Shown here one piece after another: positions 53,644 through 63,832 of a stretch of DNA of 64,000 nt. The stretch's first letter is position 1. Each line of letters opens with the position of its first letter. Origin of the DNA: Spirochaetota bacterium (GTDB lineage: Bacteria > Spirochaetota > UBA4802 > JAKQUI01); the NCBI GenBank assembly GCA_029562645.1, contig JAKQUI010000003.1:248001-312000 (forward strand), given 5' to 3'. Below the pieces are notes generated by a model. The model had not been told where the DNA came from. It did not search any database and was given only the letters and a program-made list of their open reading frames with translations. A program made the translations under genes and the position numbers.

Positions 53644-54912
53644 TCAACCGAACAATCTATCATGAAGTTCGTTCATTTTTTCGCACCATCTATCATATGC
53701 ATGCAAAGCTATGAATTTTTCCTGTCCATTTTTTCCATAACGCCTTCTCTTTTCATCATTTTTCAACAATGAAATAATTCTATCTGCCATTTTTCTCGAG
53801 TCCGCGACATCAACAACATAACCGTTCTCGCCATCAATAACCGATTCCGGCAATCCGCCAATGTTCGACACAACACAGGGGATTCCATACATCATGGCTT
53901 CCAATACGGCAATTCCTTGACTTTCCATGTTGCTCGGCTGAAAATAAACATCGGCATTCCTATAATAATCGCTTGTATTGCTCTTAAAACCGAAAAAATA
54001 TACGTGTTTCAATTTCCTCTCAGAAACTAGTTTCTTGCACTTTGTATATTCAGGACCATCACCAAGCCAAATAAATTTCACAATACAATCTTTCATCTTT
54101 TTCACGACTTCTTCAGCAACAGTAATCCATCCTTCTGAATTCTTTGTCCATGACACATGACCAACCGTAAGAACACAATATGATTTTCTTTTACCGATCG
54201 CGGTAGCTGTATTTGGGAATTTGTCACTACGCACAGTATTTCCCACTACTTGAACTTGAATATTTTTATTCCCTCCATGCCAGCATTCCGCTATCTTCCT
54301 CTTTGCATAATCCGAAACTGTAACTAGAATTTTTTTATTATTAATAAATATTCTGGCAACATCAATAACTGCTCTTGCCTTCCACCTGCATGTTTTTGCC
54401 TCTGGATACACATGCATTATATATATCATTTTTTTCCAAATATAAATCAACTCTAGAAAATTTCCGAAATTCCCTATAGACGAGACTACAACTTCTGGCC
54501 TTACACTATAAATAACTCGCCAAAGACGCACCAGATTCCGAATAACATTTTTTTTATTATAATTTGGTGATGGTACCACACAATAATCATATAACGCAAT
54601 AGCGTCAATTATATCATCATCCATTTGATCCTGCTGGAGAAGAATCACTACTTCATAATGTAATTTCGAATAGTATTCCAGCAGTTGAAGGAAATATGTT
54701 TTCGTTCCTCCAAACTTCCCAAATTCAGGGATCAATAATATTTTATTCTTATTATTATTCACCAAAAGCAATATAGCATTAAGCGGTAAAGCAATAACGA
54801 TCAACATAACTCTAAACAAAACCAATGCGGCGGTTTTCAGAATATTTCTAACACTCATATCCCGCATCAACACTTTTATACATTTCCCAATAGTAGCTTT
54901 AGCCTGTCTCAT
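53644..54912 (-). CDS. GT4-family glycosyltransferase
   Basis: The product has 422 residues. After a basic N-terminus and a hydrophobic segment (about 28-50), the GT-B fold follows with FGKFGGTKTYFLQLL and the donor-site motif ESQGIAVLEAMMYGIPCV (EX7E) and GGLPESV. It should transfer a nucleotide-activated sugar to a lipid-linked glycan. From here leftward of the locus end the DNA is AT-rich. Confidence 0.85.
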   Translation of the reverse strand: MRQAKATIGKCIKVLMRDMSVRNILKTAALVLFRVMLIVIALPLNAILLLVNNNKNKILLIPEFGKFGGTKTYFLQLLEYYSKLHYEVVILLQQDQMDDDIIDAIALYDYCVVPSPNYNKKNVIRNLVRLWRVIYSVRPEVVVSSIGNFGNFLELIYIWKKMIYIMHVYPEAKTCRWKARAVIDVARIFINNKKILVTVSDYAKRKIAECWHGGNKNIQVQVVGNTVRSDKFPNTATAIGKRKSYCVLTVGHVSWTKNSEGWITVAEEVVKKMKDCIVKFIWLGDGPEYTKCKKLVSERKLKHVYFFGFKSNTSDYYRNADVYFQPSNMESQGIAVLEAMMYGIPCVVSNIGGLPESVIDGENGYVVDVADSRKMADRIISLLKNDEKRRRYGKNGQEKFIALHAYDRWCEKMNELHDRLFG

Positions 54913-55034
54913 CGTTTTTCACGCCCAGGTGAATCTTTAATAAAATACTATCGTTATGAAACATGCTCCACTCATTGCAATAGTACGATTCTCAACCGAA
55001 TCGCTATGCATTTCCAGAAGTCTTCGTGTTTCAT

Positions 55035-56093
55035 TCATGTATTTTTGCATGATATATTTTTGATAATTTTCATATAGAGCATATGATACATACAATTCGC
55101 CAATAAGGGTATTTTATGCCTATATAATATGGCGTCGCATTTTATCACAGAAATCAAACATTTTAACGAAGCTATGTTATTGCGCAGAATTCTACTGATC
55201 CGCACGGAAAGAAGATCCAAAAATTCTTTTGTGGGATAGATCTTCATATTTATATTGATGTTTTTTAATTCTTTTGTCCAGTTAATTACACCGTGCATAC
55301 TATCATCATCCATCGACAAATTGTATTGTTCCGCCAGAAAAGAATGTGACCTTAGTTCGTCATTGTTTGGTTTAATTCCCAATCTTGAAATCTGACGCCT
55401 CCTTATCTCGGCAACAAGCCCCTCCTGGATCGATTTCATCGTTGATCCCGATGATACCTGACTAGCATGAATACGATAACATGCAAGAACTTCTGGAATA
55501 TTGCTCATTTTGCAATAATGAGACATTCTTTCCCATAGATCATAATCTTCTGCAACAATGAAATTATCATTAAAAAACAATTGAAACTCTAGTAATATTC
55601 GTCTCCGAATCATCACCGATGAAGTCGCAAATGGATTATTGAAAAACATTAGTGCTTTTATCTCTTCGTGTTTTACAGGATACTTCCAAATAGTATTGAA
55701 CGATTCAGTAAAAGCTTTTACATAGCTTCCACATAATCCTAATTCATTGTCTCGTTCAAACAATTCCACCTGTTTTTCGATTCTTTTCGGATTACTAATA
55801 TCATCTGCATCTAACCATGCGATATACTTACCCCTCGCTTCCACAATCCCGATATTTCGCGACCGCGGAATCCCCACATTTTCATTGTTATCAACAACCC
55901 TGATTCTTTTATCTGAAATTGTATTTATTTTTTCGCGGCTTCCATCATTTGAATTATTACATATAACCAATATTTCATAATCTTCCAGCGTTTGACACAA
56001 TATGCTTTGTATCGATTCTTCAATGAAATCAACAGCATTGTACACTGGGATTACTACAGACACCAGAGGATTGTTTTTCTTGATGTTTTGCAC
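55035..56093 (-). CDS. GT2-family glycosyltransferase
   Basis: The product has 352 residues. The GT-A domain has VSVVIPVYNAVDFIEES, the NSNDGS loop and the metal-binding IAWLDADDISNP. A C-terminal extension of about 110 residues has basic helices. It is 123 bases upstream of the GT4 gene and 24 bases downstream of the next gene. AT-rich codon use differs from the left part of the window. Confidence 0.85.
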   Translation of the reverse strand: MQNIKKNNPLVSVVIPVYNAVDFIEESIQSILCQTLEDYEILVICNNSNDGSREKINTISDKRIRVVDNNENVGIPRSRNIGIVEARGKYIAWLDADDISNPKRIEKQVELFERDNELGLCGSYVKAFTESFNTIWKYPVKHEEIKALMFFNNPFATSSVMIRRRILLEFQLFFNDNFIVAEDYDLWERMSHYCKMSNIPEVLACYRIHASQVSSGSTMKSIQEGLVAEIRRRQISRLGIKPNNDELRSHSFLAEQYNLSMDDDSMHGVINWTKELKNININMKIYPTKEFLDLLSVRISRILRNNIASLKCLISVIKCDAILYRHKIPLLANCMYHMLYMKIIKNISCKNT

Positions 56094-56116
56094 AATATTC
56101 TCAGAAGCTGACTTTT

Positions 56117-57058
56117 TTAAATGAAATGAATTGGAATTTCCTGGTGTACTCCGATATTATTGAATCCGTAAAGCTTTCTATAATCTATACGAACACCGTC
56201 TTCCCACTTTGACAATAAATAATCCTGATGTATTTCCCCATGAGTATTGTTAAAATCACTCTGAACTCTATTAAGCGGTATATTTACAATAACTGATTTT
56301 TTGAAGCAAATACCGTAACGATGATCAAATAACCATTTATAGCCTTGCAAGTGAGATTCATATGTGTTGGGAGAATTAAAATCTATCGCTTTTGTTAGCG
56401 CTAATATTTCATGTACCGAATAAAGATTACCATCCAAGGATAAAGGATACCCCCAATCGCATGTTCCCGTACACCATCGCCAACAAAATACGCTTACTTC
56501 ACTCAGTTTTACGTTTTCACATTCAGGAATTTCTTGATAACTGTTTGTTGTATATGCATAAGTAATGTTTTTACCCAATCTTAATGATGGTATATAATAT
56601 CTTGAGTCATATTTCATAAATTCTTTTAATGTTACATTTTCTATAAAAACAACATCATCAACAAGAAAAAAAACACGTCCATATTGTATTTGACTTAATA
56701 CGCTTAGTAAAATATCTTTAAATGTTTTCGCGGATCCTTGTTTTACAGGAATTATATTCCTTTCTGAAAAATCCTTAAATAATTCATTATACGATCTTTC
56801 GTGCCGATTGCTGGAAGACCTATATATAATATAAACTGGAACTGGATCCGACACCTTTTCGTAATAACTGGAGAGTAATGCATGTAATTGCATAGCCCGA
56901 TCGCAAGAAAATATAATACAATTCAATACAGTTTCATCTACAGGCATGGTTGTATCAAGTATCAAGAGCTCTTTCAATATTTTAATTTGATCCTCGCACT
57001 CGTTAGACACTCTTAGTCCTTTGAATATATTTTCAAATATTCTTCGAGAAATTATCAT
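56117..57058 (-). CDS. Putative glycosyltransferase of unknown family
   Basis: The product has 313 residues. An N-terminal strand-helix unit (NCIIFSCDRAMQLHALLSSY) and an acidic pair at FFLVDDVVFIENV resemble a nucleotide-sugar-binding GT-A domain with a DxD-like motif. The C-terminal part (CTGTCDWGYPLSLDG, then VHEILALTKAIDF) is not recognised. The position between glycosyltransferase genes supports the call. Confidence 0.5.
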   Translation of the reverse strand: MIISRRIFENIFKGLRVSNECEDQIKILKELLILDTTMPVDETVLNCIIFSCDRAMQLHALLSSYYEKVSDPVPVYIIYRSSSNRHERSYNELFKDFSERNIIPVKQGSAKTFKDILLSVLSQIQYGRVFFLVDDVVFIENVTLKEFMKYDSRYYIPSLRLGKNITYAYTTNSYQEIPECENVKLSEVSVFCWRWCTGTCDWGYPLSLDGNLYSVHEILALTKAIDFNSPNTYESHLQGYKWLFDHRYGICFKKSVIVNIPLNRVQSDFNNTHGEIHQDYLLSKWEDGVRIDYRKLYGFNNIGVHQEIPIHFI

Positions 57059-57086
57059 AACTCCACCATGCGCAATACTTCGAAGC

Positions 57087-58871
57087 TCACTTTACACCCA
57101 TCTTCGTTATAATGTAGTTACCCATTACGAGCGCATCCATTCCAGTATCATAGAAACACTTGATTGCCTCTCTTGGGCTACATACAATTGGCTCTCCTTT
57201 TACGTTCATTGATGTGTTTAACAATACATATACTCCAGTACTCAATCCAAATTCTTTTAATAATTGGTAATATCTTCTGTTATGGTCTTCCTTAACCAGA
57301 TGTGCTCGCAATGTGTTATCCACATGAACTACAGCGGGAATCATATTTTTATTTTTTTCTACTGCACGGAAAGAACTCATCATGAAAAACTCATCCCGAC
57401 AATTTTCAATATACTCACTCGCTTTTTCATAAAGGATTGATGGAGCAAATGGGCGGAAATGCTCCCTGTATTTTATTTTTCTATTAATTAAATCCTTGTT
57501 TTCTTTAACTATTGGACTCATAAGAATCGACCGATTCCCCAACGCGCGCGCACCAGCCTCCATCCTCCCCTGAAACCATCCCACAACATAGTTTTTCTGT
57601 AGTAAATCGGCGGTTTTTTTCTCAATATTCTCAAAATAATTGCACTCTATACCTCTATCGATCAGTATTGTTTTAATTGCCTCATTGTCGAATTCAGGCC
57701 CCCAGTAAACAGAACGAATTCTTTGGGGTTTCTCATTTGGATATTTGCTATAGTAATTTTTTAATGCACCGCCAACAGCCAACCCAGAATCACCGGCCTC
57801 CGAGTAAATCCACACATCATCAAATAAATCTGCTTCATGTAGTATTTGATTTACCTTGACATTCATAAAAAAACCGCCCGAACAACACAAATACTTCTTT
57901 TTAAAATGATTCCCCCAGTACGATATCAATTGCATCATTTCAGTTTCTGCAATTTTTTGCACTGATGCCGCGAAATCCTCCCGCGACGTTTTTTGCAGTA
58001 CCTTTGTTATTTCATGAACCTGCTCATTATGGAAATGAATTGTCCCATGATCATTAAAGGAATAGAAATTCCCATAATTTTGAGGTTTTACTAAAAGATT
58101 CCTATTAAATTCGGGCGCATATTTCATTAATTCATGAATTATTTCTTCCCGAGCAGTACCATATGGGGCAAGACCCATAAGCTTCCACTCGTCCATTCCG
58201 TGAATCCATCCCAATGCCTCAGTTGCATTAGAATAAAAATGTCCAATTGATGCATCAATTCCATATTTAATAATTGGACATATGATATTATTTTTAACTT
58301 GCCACACCGCAATTGTAGTATCCCAGCCCTTGCCATCTGCGGTCACTATCAATGTTTCACTTTCATTAAAGCCAGATGTAAAAAATGTCGAGGCTGCATG
58401 TAAAACGTGATGTCCTTCAAGTACAATGTTACAATCATCTCTCAACTCAAAAGTATCAAAATATACTGGAACAGATATCACCTGAGCATTATATAATGCA
58501 CGATTCTTTTTATATGTATAATCACCTCGAAGTAAATTAAACATTTTTCTATAAATTTTTTCATCCCTTGCTTCATGTTGCAATATTTTTCTAAATATCT
58601 GATTATCGTGCCCCAATCTGAAAAACTTAAAAAAATCCATTGGCATATATCGAAACGCTATTACTACTTCATCAATATCCAGGGAAGTAATCCCGGCATT
58701 CTCCAATGTATACTTAATAGATTTCACCGGAAATGAAGAATCATTCTTTACTCTGGTGAATCGCTCCTCCTGAACAGCAGAGACAATACAGCCATCTTTT
58801 ACTAAAGCGACTGAACTATCATGTCCATTATGAATAGATAGTATATACACTTTTTCATCTCCACGATACAT
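57087..58871 (-). CDS. NodU-family carbamoyltransferase
   Basis: The product has 594 residues. The N-terminal Kae1-like part has ILSIHNGHDSSVAL, VQEERFTRVKND and the metal-binding GHHVLHAASTFF. The C-terminal domain contains GRMEAGARALGNRSIL and the RPFAPSIL segment. It transfers a carbamoyl group from carbamoyl phosphate to a sugar or antibiotic hydroxyl. Here it probably decorates a surface glycan. Confidence 0.92.
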   Translation of the reverse strand: MYRGDEKVYILSIHNGHDSSVALVKDGCIVSAVQEERFTRVKNDSSFPVKSIKYTLENAGITSLDIDEVVIAFRYMPMDFFKFFRLGHDNQIFRKILQHEARDEKIYRKMFNLLRGDYTYKKNRALYNAQVISVPVYFDTFELRDDCNIVLEGHHVLHAASTFFTSGFNESETLIVTADGKGWDTTIAVWQVKNNIICPIIKYGIDASIGHFYSNATEALGWIHGMDEWKLMGLAPYGTAREEIIHELMKYAPEFNRNLLVKPQNYGNFYSFNDHGTIHFHNEQVHEITKVLQKTSREDFAASVQKIAETEMMQLISYWGNHFKKKYLCCSGGFFMNVKVNQILHEADLFDDVWIYSEAGDSGLAVGGALKNYYSKYPNEKPQRIRSVYWGPEFDNEAIKTILIDRGIECNYFENIEKKTADLLQKNYVVGWFQGRMEAGARALGNRSILMSPIVKENKDLINRKIKYREHFRPFAPSILYEKASEYIENCRDEFFMMSSFRAVEKNKNMIPAVVHVDNTLRAHLVKEDHNRRYYQLLKEFGLSTGVYVLLNTSMNVKGEPIVCSPREAIKCFYDTGMDALVMGNYIITKMGVK

Positions 58872-58946
58872 CGAATTGTTAACGGTTATCCGCTGGAGTT
58901 TCTATAGGCTTTCTGTAGCTGAAATCATTTCAACGATAAATGCCGT

Positions 58947-59750
58947 TCACCAAAACTTCCACGAGACATGCCACCAATGTATTGCATATGAGAAATCTGT
59001 AAGGTGTTTTTTAATTTTACTTTTATGGTTAACACCAAAACCTGTTAGATCCAATGATCTTTTCGTGTTGGGTAGTGGATAAAAATATACTGATGGGAAA
59101 GCGACAATATCACGAGTTTGAACGTTCACATTGTTAATAAAGTGTTTTGTAAAAAACCAACTCCCCGTTGTATTAAAAATATCCACCCAGTCTTTTTCCC
59201 CGGTATATTTGATATTATTTATGCAATCACTAATTATCCCATGTCCAGGAACCGAACCAATAAGGCCAATTGCAACTTCAACATTTTTATTAAAAACCAA
59301 TCCTGCATAAAACGAGAGCTTGTTCAATTCCTCAAAAGGCTTTATGCATTCAAAATCTGTATCTACATACAACCCGCCATATTTGTTCAGTATTTCATAT
59401 CGTATTATATCCGACTTCATCCCAGGGTTGTTTGTTTTACTTATTGCTTCAGCATTAATAAAATCGATATTTTTTATTGTATCATCAGTCCACAGCACGT
59501 ATTCCCAATCTGGATTATACCGTTTCCAGCTTTTCGTTAACGCCATATAGGGTTCTGGCAATTTCCCGCCGAGCCATATCTGATGGATAATTTTTGGTAT
59601 TTTTATTTCATTTGAAAGTTGGAAATTGTCATATAGTGCTTTTACTATATTCCAATCGGCATTATTTTTTGCATATCTATAATCGAAGGCATACGAGTGT
59701 TTTTTGCATATTCTAAAAAAATCCCCTCTTTTGAAAATGTTCTCATTCAT
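58947..59750 (-). CDS. DXD-motif glycosyltransferase (Gly_transf_sug / GT32-like)
   Basis: The product has 267 residues. It has IPKIIHQIWLGGKLPEPYM, WTDDTIKN and the DXD block in LNKYGGLYVDTDFECI, all typical of the OCH1/GT32 sugar-binding group. It likely adds a hexose to the glycan. It is AT-rich. Confidence 0.88.
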   Translation of the reverse strand: MNENIFKRGDFFRICKKHSYAFDYRYAKNNADWNIVKALYDNFQLSNEIKIPKIIHQIWLGGKLPEPYMALTKSWKRYNPDWEYVLWTDDTIKNIDFINAEAISKTNNPGMKSDIIRYEILNKYGGLYVDTDFECIKPFEELNKLSFYAGLVFNKNVEVAIGLIGSVPGHGIISDCINNIKYTGEKDWVDIFNTTGSWFFTKHFINNVNVQTRDIVAFPSVYFYPLPNTKRSLDLTGFGVNHKSKIKKHLTDFSYAIHWWHVSWKFW

Positions 59751-59808
59751 TTATTCGAACCGCCGATAAACACATGCAAATGCCTTGTTATTTATACTCG
59801 TTTAATCA

Positions 59809-60765
59809 TCATTTTTTTGACAATCTTTTCCATCCGAACAGAATTACCGGGAAATGCTTTTCTACAAAAGCATATAATACGATTTTACTTCCATCAAACA
59901 AGCTAATAAGTTTTTTTCTCCTCATTGAGATAACAACACCAACAAATCCCAGTAGAGATATAGATCTTTTTATTTTCTGAAGTTTTAAATTGCCTTCAAT
60001 GATGTTCGAAAAATGCGCAGTCAAGTTTGGCAAATAATTGCATAAATTATTCTCCATCAAATATTTCTTTAAATGAGGGTATAATTGCAAATGCATTGGA
60101 ACTATATTGATACTACTATCCTGCATATCGTGAATGCGATAAAGATACAAGGAATCATGGATAATGTATATATTCTTTTCATAAGCATTAACCTGAAACC
60201 ATAGATAAGTATCCGATGCTGGCCCAACACCTTCAATTGGGGCAAGTTTGTTTTCAATCATGAAACTTCTTCTAAACATAACGGTTGGAGTCGCGATTAT
60301 ATTTACCCCACGGCAATAGTCTTTTACAAAATCATGTTTTTTGTATACAATATCCTTATCGAGCTCGTAAAAGTTTTTTTGAACAACGGTATTGTTTTCG
60401 TCTATAATATCCATATTAACGGAAACCATGACAACATCGGGGTCATCATCCAGAATCCCGACTTGCCTTCCCACCATATCCGGTTTCATGATGTCATCAT
60501 CGTGTATAATGACAAAGTATTCCCCCTTTGCCCGCTGGTACGCAATGTATGAATTGCGCGCGGAGCCGATGTTCTCCTGGTTCCGGACATGGATTATGCG
60601 GGGGTCCGTAAAACTTCTGACGATTTCGTTGGTATGATCGGTCGACGCGTTGTCGAGAATTAACAATTCGAAATCCGTAAACGTTTGCCGGAGACAACTC
60701 TCGATAGCGAATTTCAGGTAATCCGCTCGGTTATAGGTTGTGATTGCGATGGTGACTTTCGGCAT
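59809..60765 (-). CDS. GT2-family glycosyltransferase
   Basis: The product has 318 residues. The GT-A domain begins VTIAITTYNRADYLKFAIES and has LDNASTDHT and the metal site VIIHDDDIMKP. It lies eight bases upstream from the end of the radical SAM pair. Its 3' half is AT-rich while its first 250 bases look closer to the GC-rich host. Confidence 0.87.
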   Translation of the reverse strand: MPKVTIAITTYNRADYLKFAIESCLRQTFTDFELLILDNASTDHTNEIVRSFTDPRIIHVRNQENIGSARNSYIAYQRAKGEYFVIIHDDDIMKPDMVGRQVGILDDDPDVVMVSVNMDIIDENNTVVQKNFYELDKDIVYKKHDFVKDYCRGVNIIATPTVMFRRSFMIENKLAPIEGVGPASDTYLWFQVNAYEKNIYIIHDSLYLYRIHDMQDSSINIVPMHLQLYPHLKKYLMENNLCNYLPNLTAHFSNIIEGNLKLQKIKRSISLLGFVGVVISMRRKKLISLFDGSKIVLYAFVEKHFPVILFGWKRLSKK

Positions 60766-60773
60766 CGCTGAAC

Positions 60774-62629
60774 TTATTGGGTCACGTAATCGGGATTAAT
60801 TAACTCGCATATGTCGATAATGGAAGATACCGAGTGATATTCAGCATTAATCTGAGCGGATATTTGCATGAAAAACGCAGGTATAGCTATTATAATGACA
60901 GGGATCATCTCCGAGTGTATAATTTCCGGATCATGTATTGTTCTTCCATTCAATTTCATTTTTCTCTTTATCGACGATATATCTATTAGAAAAATGTTGA
61001 TATCTTTCAGCGCGTCACAATGTTTAAACAAATATGAAGTATTATAATTCACCGCCCACATGCCCACCTTGCCATACTTACTAAGAATCTTATGAATATT
61101 AACATCTATGGTTTCCATAATTGATTGAGGCATCGGAACGTTGAATTTTTGACCGCATGCGTTACACGATATGAAATTTGTTGTAAAAAGCTTTACACTT
61201 ATCCATTCGTTATTCTGTGCGCAGTTGTTGCATGTCCCCCTGAAATCAATTCTCCCAGAAGAATAGTCGGCTTTCACCAGAACGACTGAGTCAATCGACT
61301 TTGTCATCGTCCTTGGCGCTTCGAGTATTTCCCCTACAATTTCTGAAATGTCGTCATCAGTCAATTTAGAGACATTGACTTGAGGACAACCATCCTTTAA
61401 AAACTGGATTTTGTCACTAATTATTCCCTCGGCACATGCGTATTGGTAGAGATAGGATCCGGGATATACGGTGATTAAATTCAAGTTGATGCGATACTCT
61501 AGATGTTCTTTCCACCATCTCAAGGTATTATGAGCCGTCTCGCGAGTTTCTTCTATGTCGCCAAAGATAAATGCTCCCTCGAGGGCAATTCCGGAATCGT
61601 ATACCATCTTAAGCGTTTTCTCGATCTGCTCCACGGTGGTGTGTTTTCGCATACTCTTCAGTACGCGATTATCCGCGCTCTCCAGCCCAAAAGACATTAC
61701 CTCGCAACCACATCTTTTAGTATATCAAGAAGTCCAGGGGTGATATCATCAACGCGAAACTGCGCCCACCATCTAATATTGAATTTCTTCATGCGTGCAC
61801 AAAACTCTTTCACTCGATCGAAATCTCGTGCGAAGAGTTCATCTGCCATACAAATGAAATCAATTTCGTAATGAGAGGTTAAATACCGAAGTTCATCAAA
61901 AAACGAGTCCATCGATCTTTGACGATATTTTTTACCAGCCGTATGGAAGCAAAATGTGCATCGATACGGACACGACCTACTCGCGAGCATAAAAATGGTG
62001 TTCTTCCTATTGAGCCCGCTGATCCCTGGCGAAGTGGAACGCAAGTATTCTCCGAGCTGAAATCCATCATAGTCAGGCCAAGGAATCGCGTCCAGGTTGT
62101 CTACTTCTTTACGGGGTTTTGTTTGTACATAAGCATCACCGTTGTGATATATCAGCCCGTCTATTTCAGCAATGTCTGCCTCATGCTCCAATGCGGAGCA
62201 AAGTTCGTTCATCGTTTGCTCGCCCTCTCCGATTACTCCAAAATCAGCATTTACCAAAGCCGTCATGGCTATCTCTGGATCACCAGTTATTATGCCGCCG
62301 CCAACAATAGTGATTATTTCACTCTTACAGACCCTAGCCGCATCCAGAACGAGTTTGATGGTATTATATTGAAATGATAATCCGCCGGTCGCTACTACAT
62401 CGATATTAAAGTTATTTATATAATCCCTAATTATCGTTGTGATCTCGCCCGTTTGGTGATTCAAGTTAACGGTATAAACCTTGTACCCTGCGTGCTTCAT
62501 ACTGGAGGATATATAGGTGATACCAAGTGGAAAGGAATACCCGTCGCCCATTTCCTGGATCAACCGTGGCATAACCAGCAAATAATTCAATTTTTTCCTC
62601 TTATCTAATGCAATCGAGTTTGTTGTCAT
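60774..62629 (-). pseudogene. B12-binding radical SAM gene split by a frameshift
   Basis: Two adjacent minus-strand frames form one gene. The upstream part (61697-62629) has a cobalamin-binding Rossmann domain (PLGITYISSSMKHAG, GGGIITGDPE, GVIGEGEQT) and the radical SAM cluster CPYRCTFC, and stops at KDVVAR. The downstream part (60774-61697) resumes with MSFGLESADNRVL, the next strand of the barrel, followed by a zinc-ribbon-like CNNC/CNAC region and a Rossmann-like end. Removing the shift gives KDV(G)CEVMSFGLES, so one base appears lost near 61706-61710. It may be a pseudogene, a sequencing error or a phase-variable site. B12-radical SAM enzymes typically methylate or rearrange. Confidence 0.8.
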
Positions 62630-62709
62630 AGCTGTAATCGTTAATCCCGAAGTTTGTTGAATGCGTTTTCGATTCTGAACACGCTTAGAATCGGCACAGC
62701 ACTCAATTG

Positions 62710-63780
62710 CTATTTTATAAAGTCATCCACCCCAAACACTTCCCGCCACGGCACCGGGAGCGGCTTTCCATATATCTTTTTCGCCTCGACGTTCTCGATA
62801 AAATTACGGTCCTCAGCAATCAGGCAGGTATCGCAGAACTCGCCAAAGTACTTGATCCTCATACCGCGCTCCATTATGACATTGAGCGGCTCCTCGAAAA
62901 AGTTTCCCAGCGAAACATGAATGTAGGGACACGGCATGATGTCGCCGTATTTCGTGATGGACACCATCCGCTTGACGGCGATGCATCCAAGGTTGAGACC
63001 ATACGCTGGGGTGAGATGCGTGAACACGTTGTACTGCTTCTCGAGTCCCCGCAGATAATCCATATCGTCTTTGTTGATGAGGACATCATAGTTCCCCTCC
63101 CAGGCTCCTACCGGCTTGGCGTAGGTCACAAATACCGGGACGTTCTTGCCGTTGAGGAACGTGAGAAAGTCTGTGAACTCGGTCGAACGGATCCGCTGCT
63201 TGGTGACAACCGTCTGCACGATCAGATTCAGCCCGGCCTCATGAGCCGCATCGATGGCCCGCAATGCGCGCTCGTGAGAACCTGACTTGCGCCTGAAATC
63301 ATCATGCTCCGGCGCAGAAAGGCTATCAAGGCTCAATTGAATCTTGTCAACTCCGAGTGACTTAATATGGCGAGCTCGCGCTTCATCCAGGTGCCATCCG
63401 TTTGTGTCGGAAGTAATATAAAATTTCTGGGGATCGATCGCCCTAACGATGTCGTCAAAATCGGGGAACACGAGCGGCTCACCGCCAGTGACGACGATGT
63501 GGGCGAGTCCCATCTCGTCGGCCTGGCGGGAAAGTTCCTTTACGTCATCTATAGTAAAAAAGCGCTCTTTCTTTTTCCCCTGGAAGCCCGTAATGCAACA
63601 ATGCTGGCAGCGGAAGTTACAGGTGTAGTCGTACTGGAACTGGAGGATCGCTATACTTTCGCCCCGCTTTACCTTTTCGTCGTACTTCATGATTTTTTCA
63701 TATACGTACGGCTTTTCCTTTTTAAGGGAATTGCGTTTTTCAATTTCTTCCGGTTTTAATTGATCCTGGTTCGTCGTCAT
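62710..63780 (-). CDS. Radical SAM/SPASM-domain protein
   Basis: The product has 356 residues. The cluster motif is CNFRCQHC, followed by VTGGEPLVFPD and QLSLDSLSAPEHDDF. A shorter C-terminal SPASM/twitch region (GCIAVKRMVSIT, DIMPCPYIHVSLGN, FCDTC) can hold an auxiliary cluster. Its position in the surface-sugar locus suggests sugar or peptide modification. The substrate is unknown. Base composition is intermediate between the AT-rich locus and the host. Confidence 0.87.
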   Translation of the reverse strand: MTTNQDQLKPEEIEKRNSLKKEKPYVYEKIMKYDEKVKRGESIAILQFQYDYTCNFRCQHCCITGFQGKKKERFFTIDDVKELSRQADEMGLAHIVVTGGEPLVFPDFDDIVRAIDPQKFYITSDTNGWHLDEARARHIKSLGVDKIQLSLDSLSAPEHDDFRRKSGSHERALRAIDAAHEAGLNLIVQTVVTKQRIRSTEFTDFLTFLNGKNVPVFVTYAKPVGAWEGNYDVLINKDDMDYLRGLEKQYNVFTHLTPAYGLNLGCIAVKRMVSITKYGDIMPCPYIHVSLGNFFEEPLNVIMERGMRIKYFGEFCDTCLIAEDRNFIENVEAKKIYGKPLPVPWREVFGVDDFIK

Positions 63781-63832
63781 AATCGTGTGCCTCTTTAGCG
63801 ATTGATTTTCCCTCGATGTAACGTTCAGTTAA

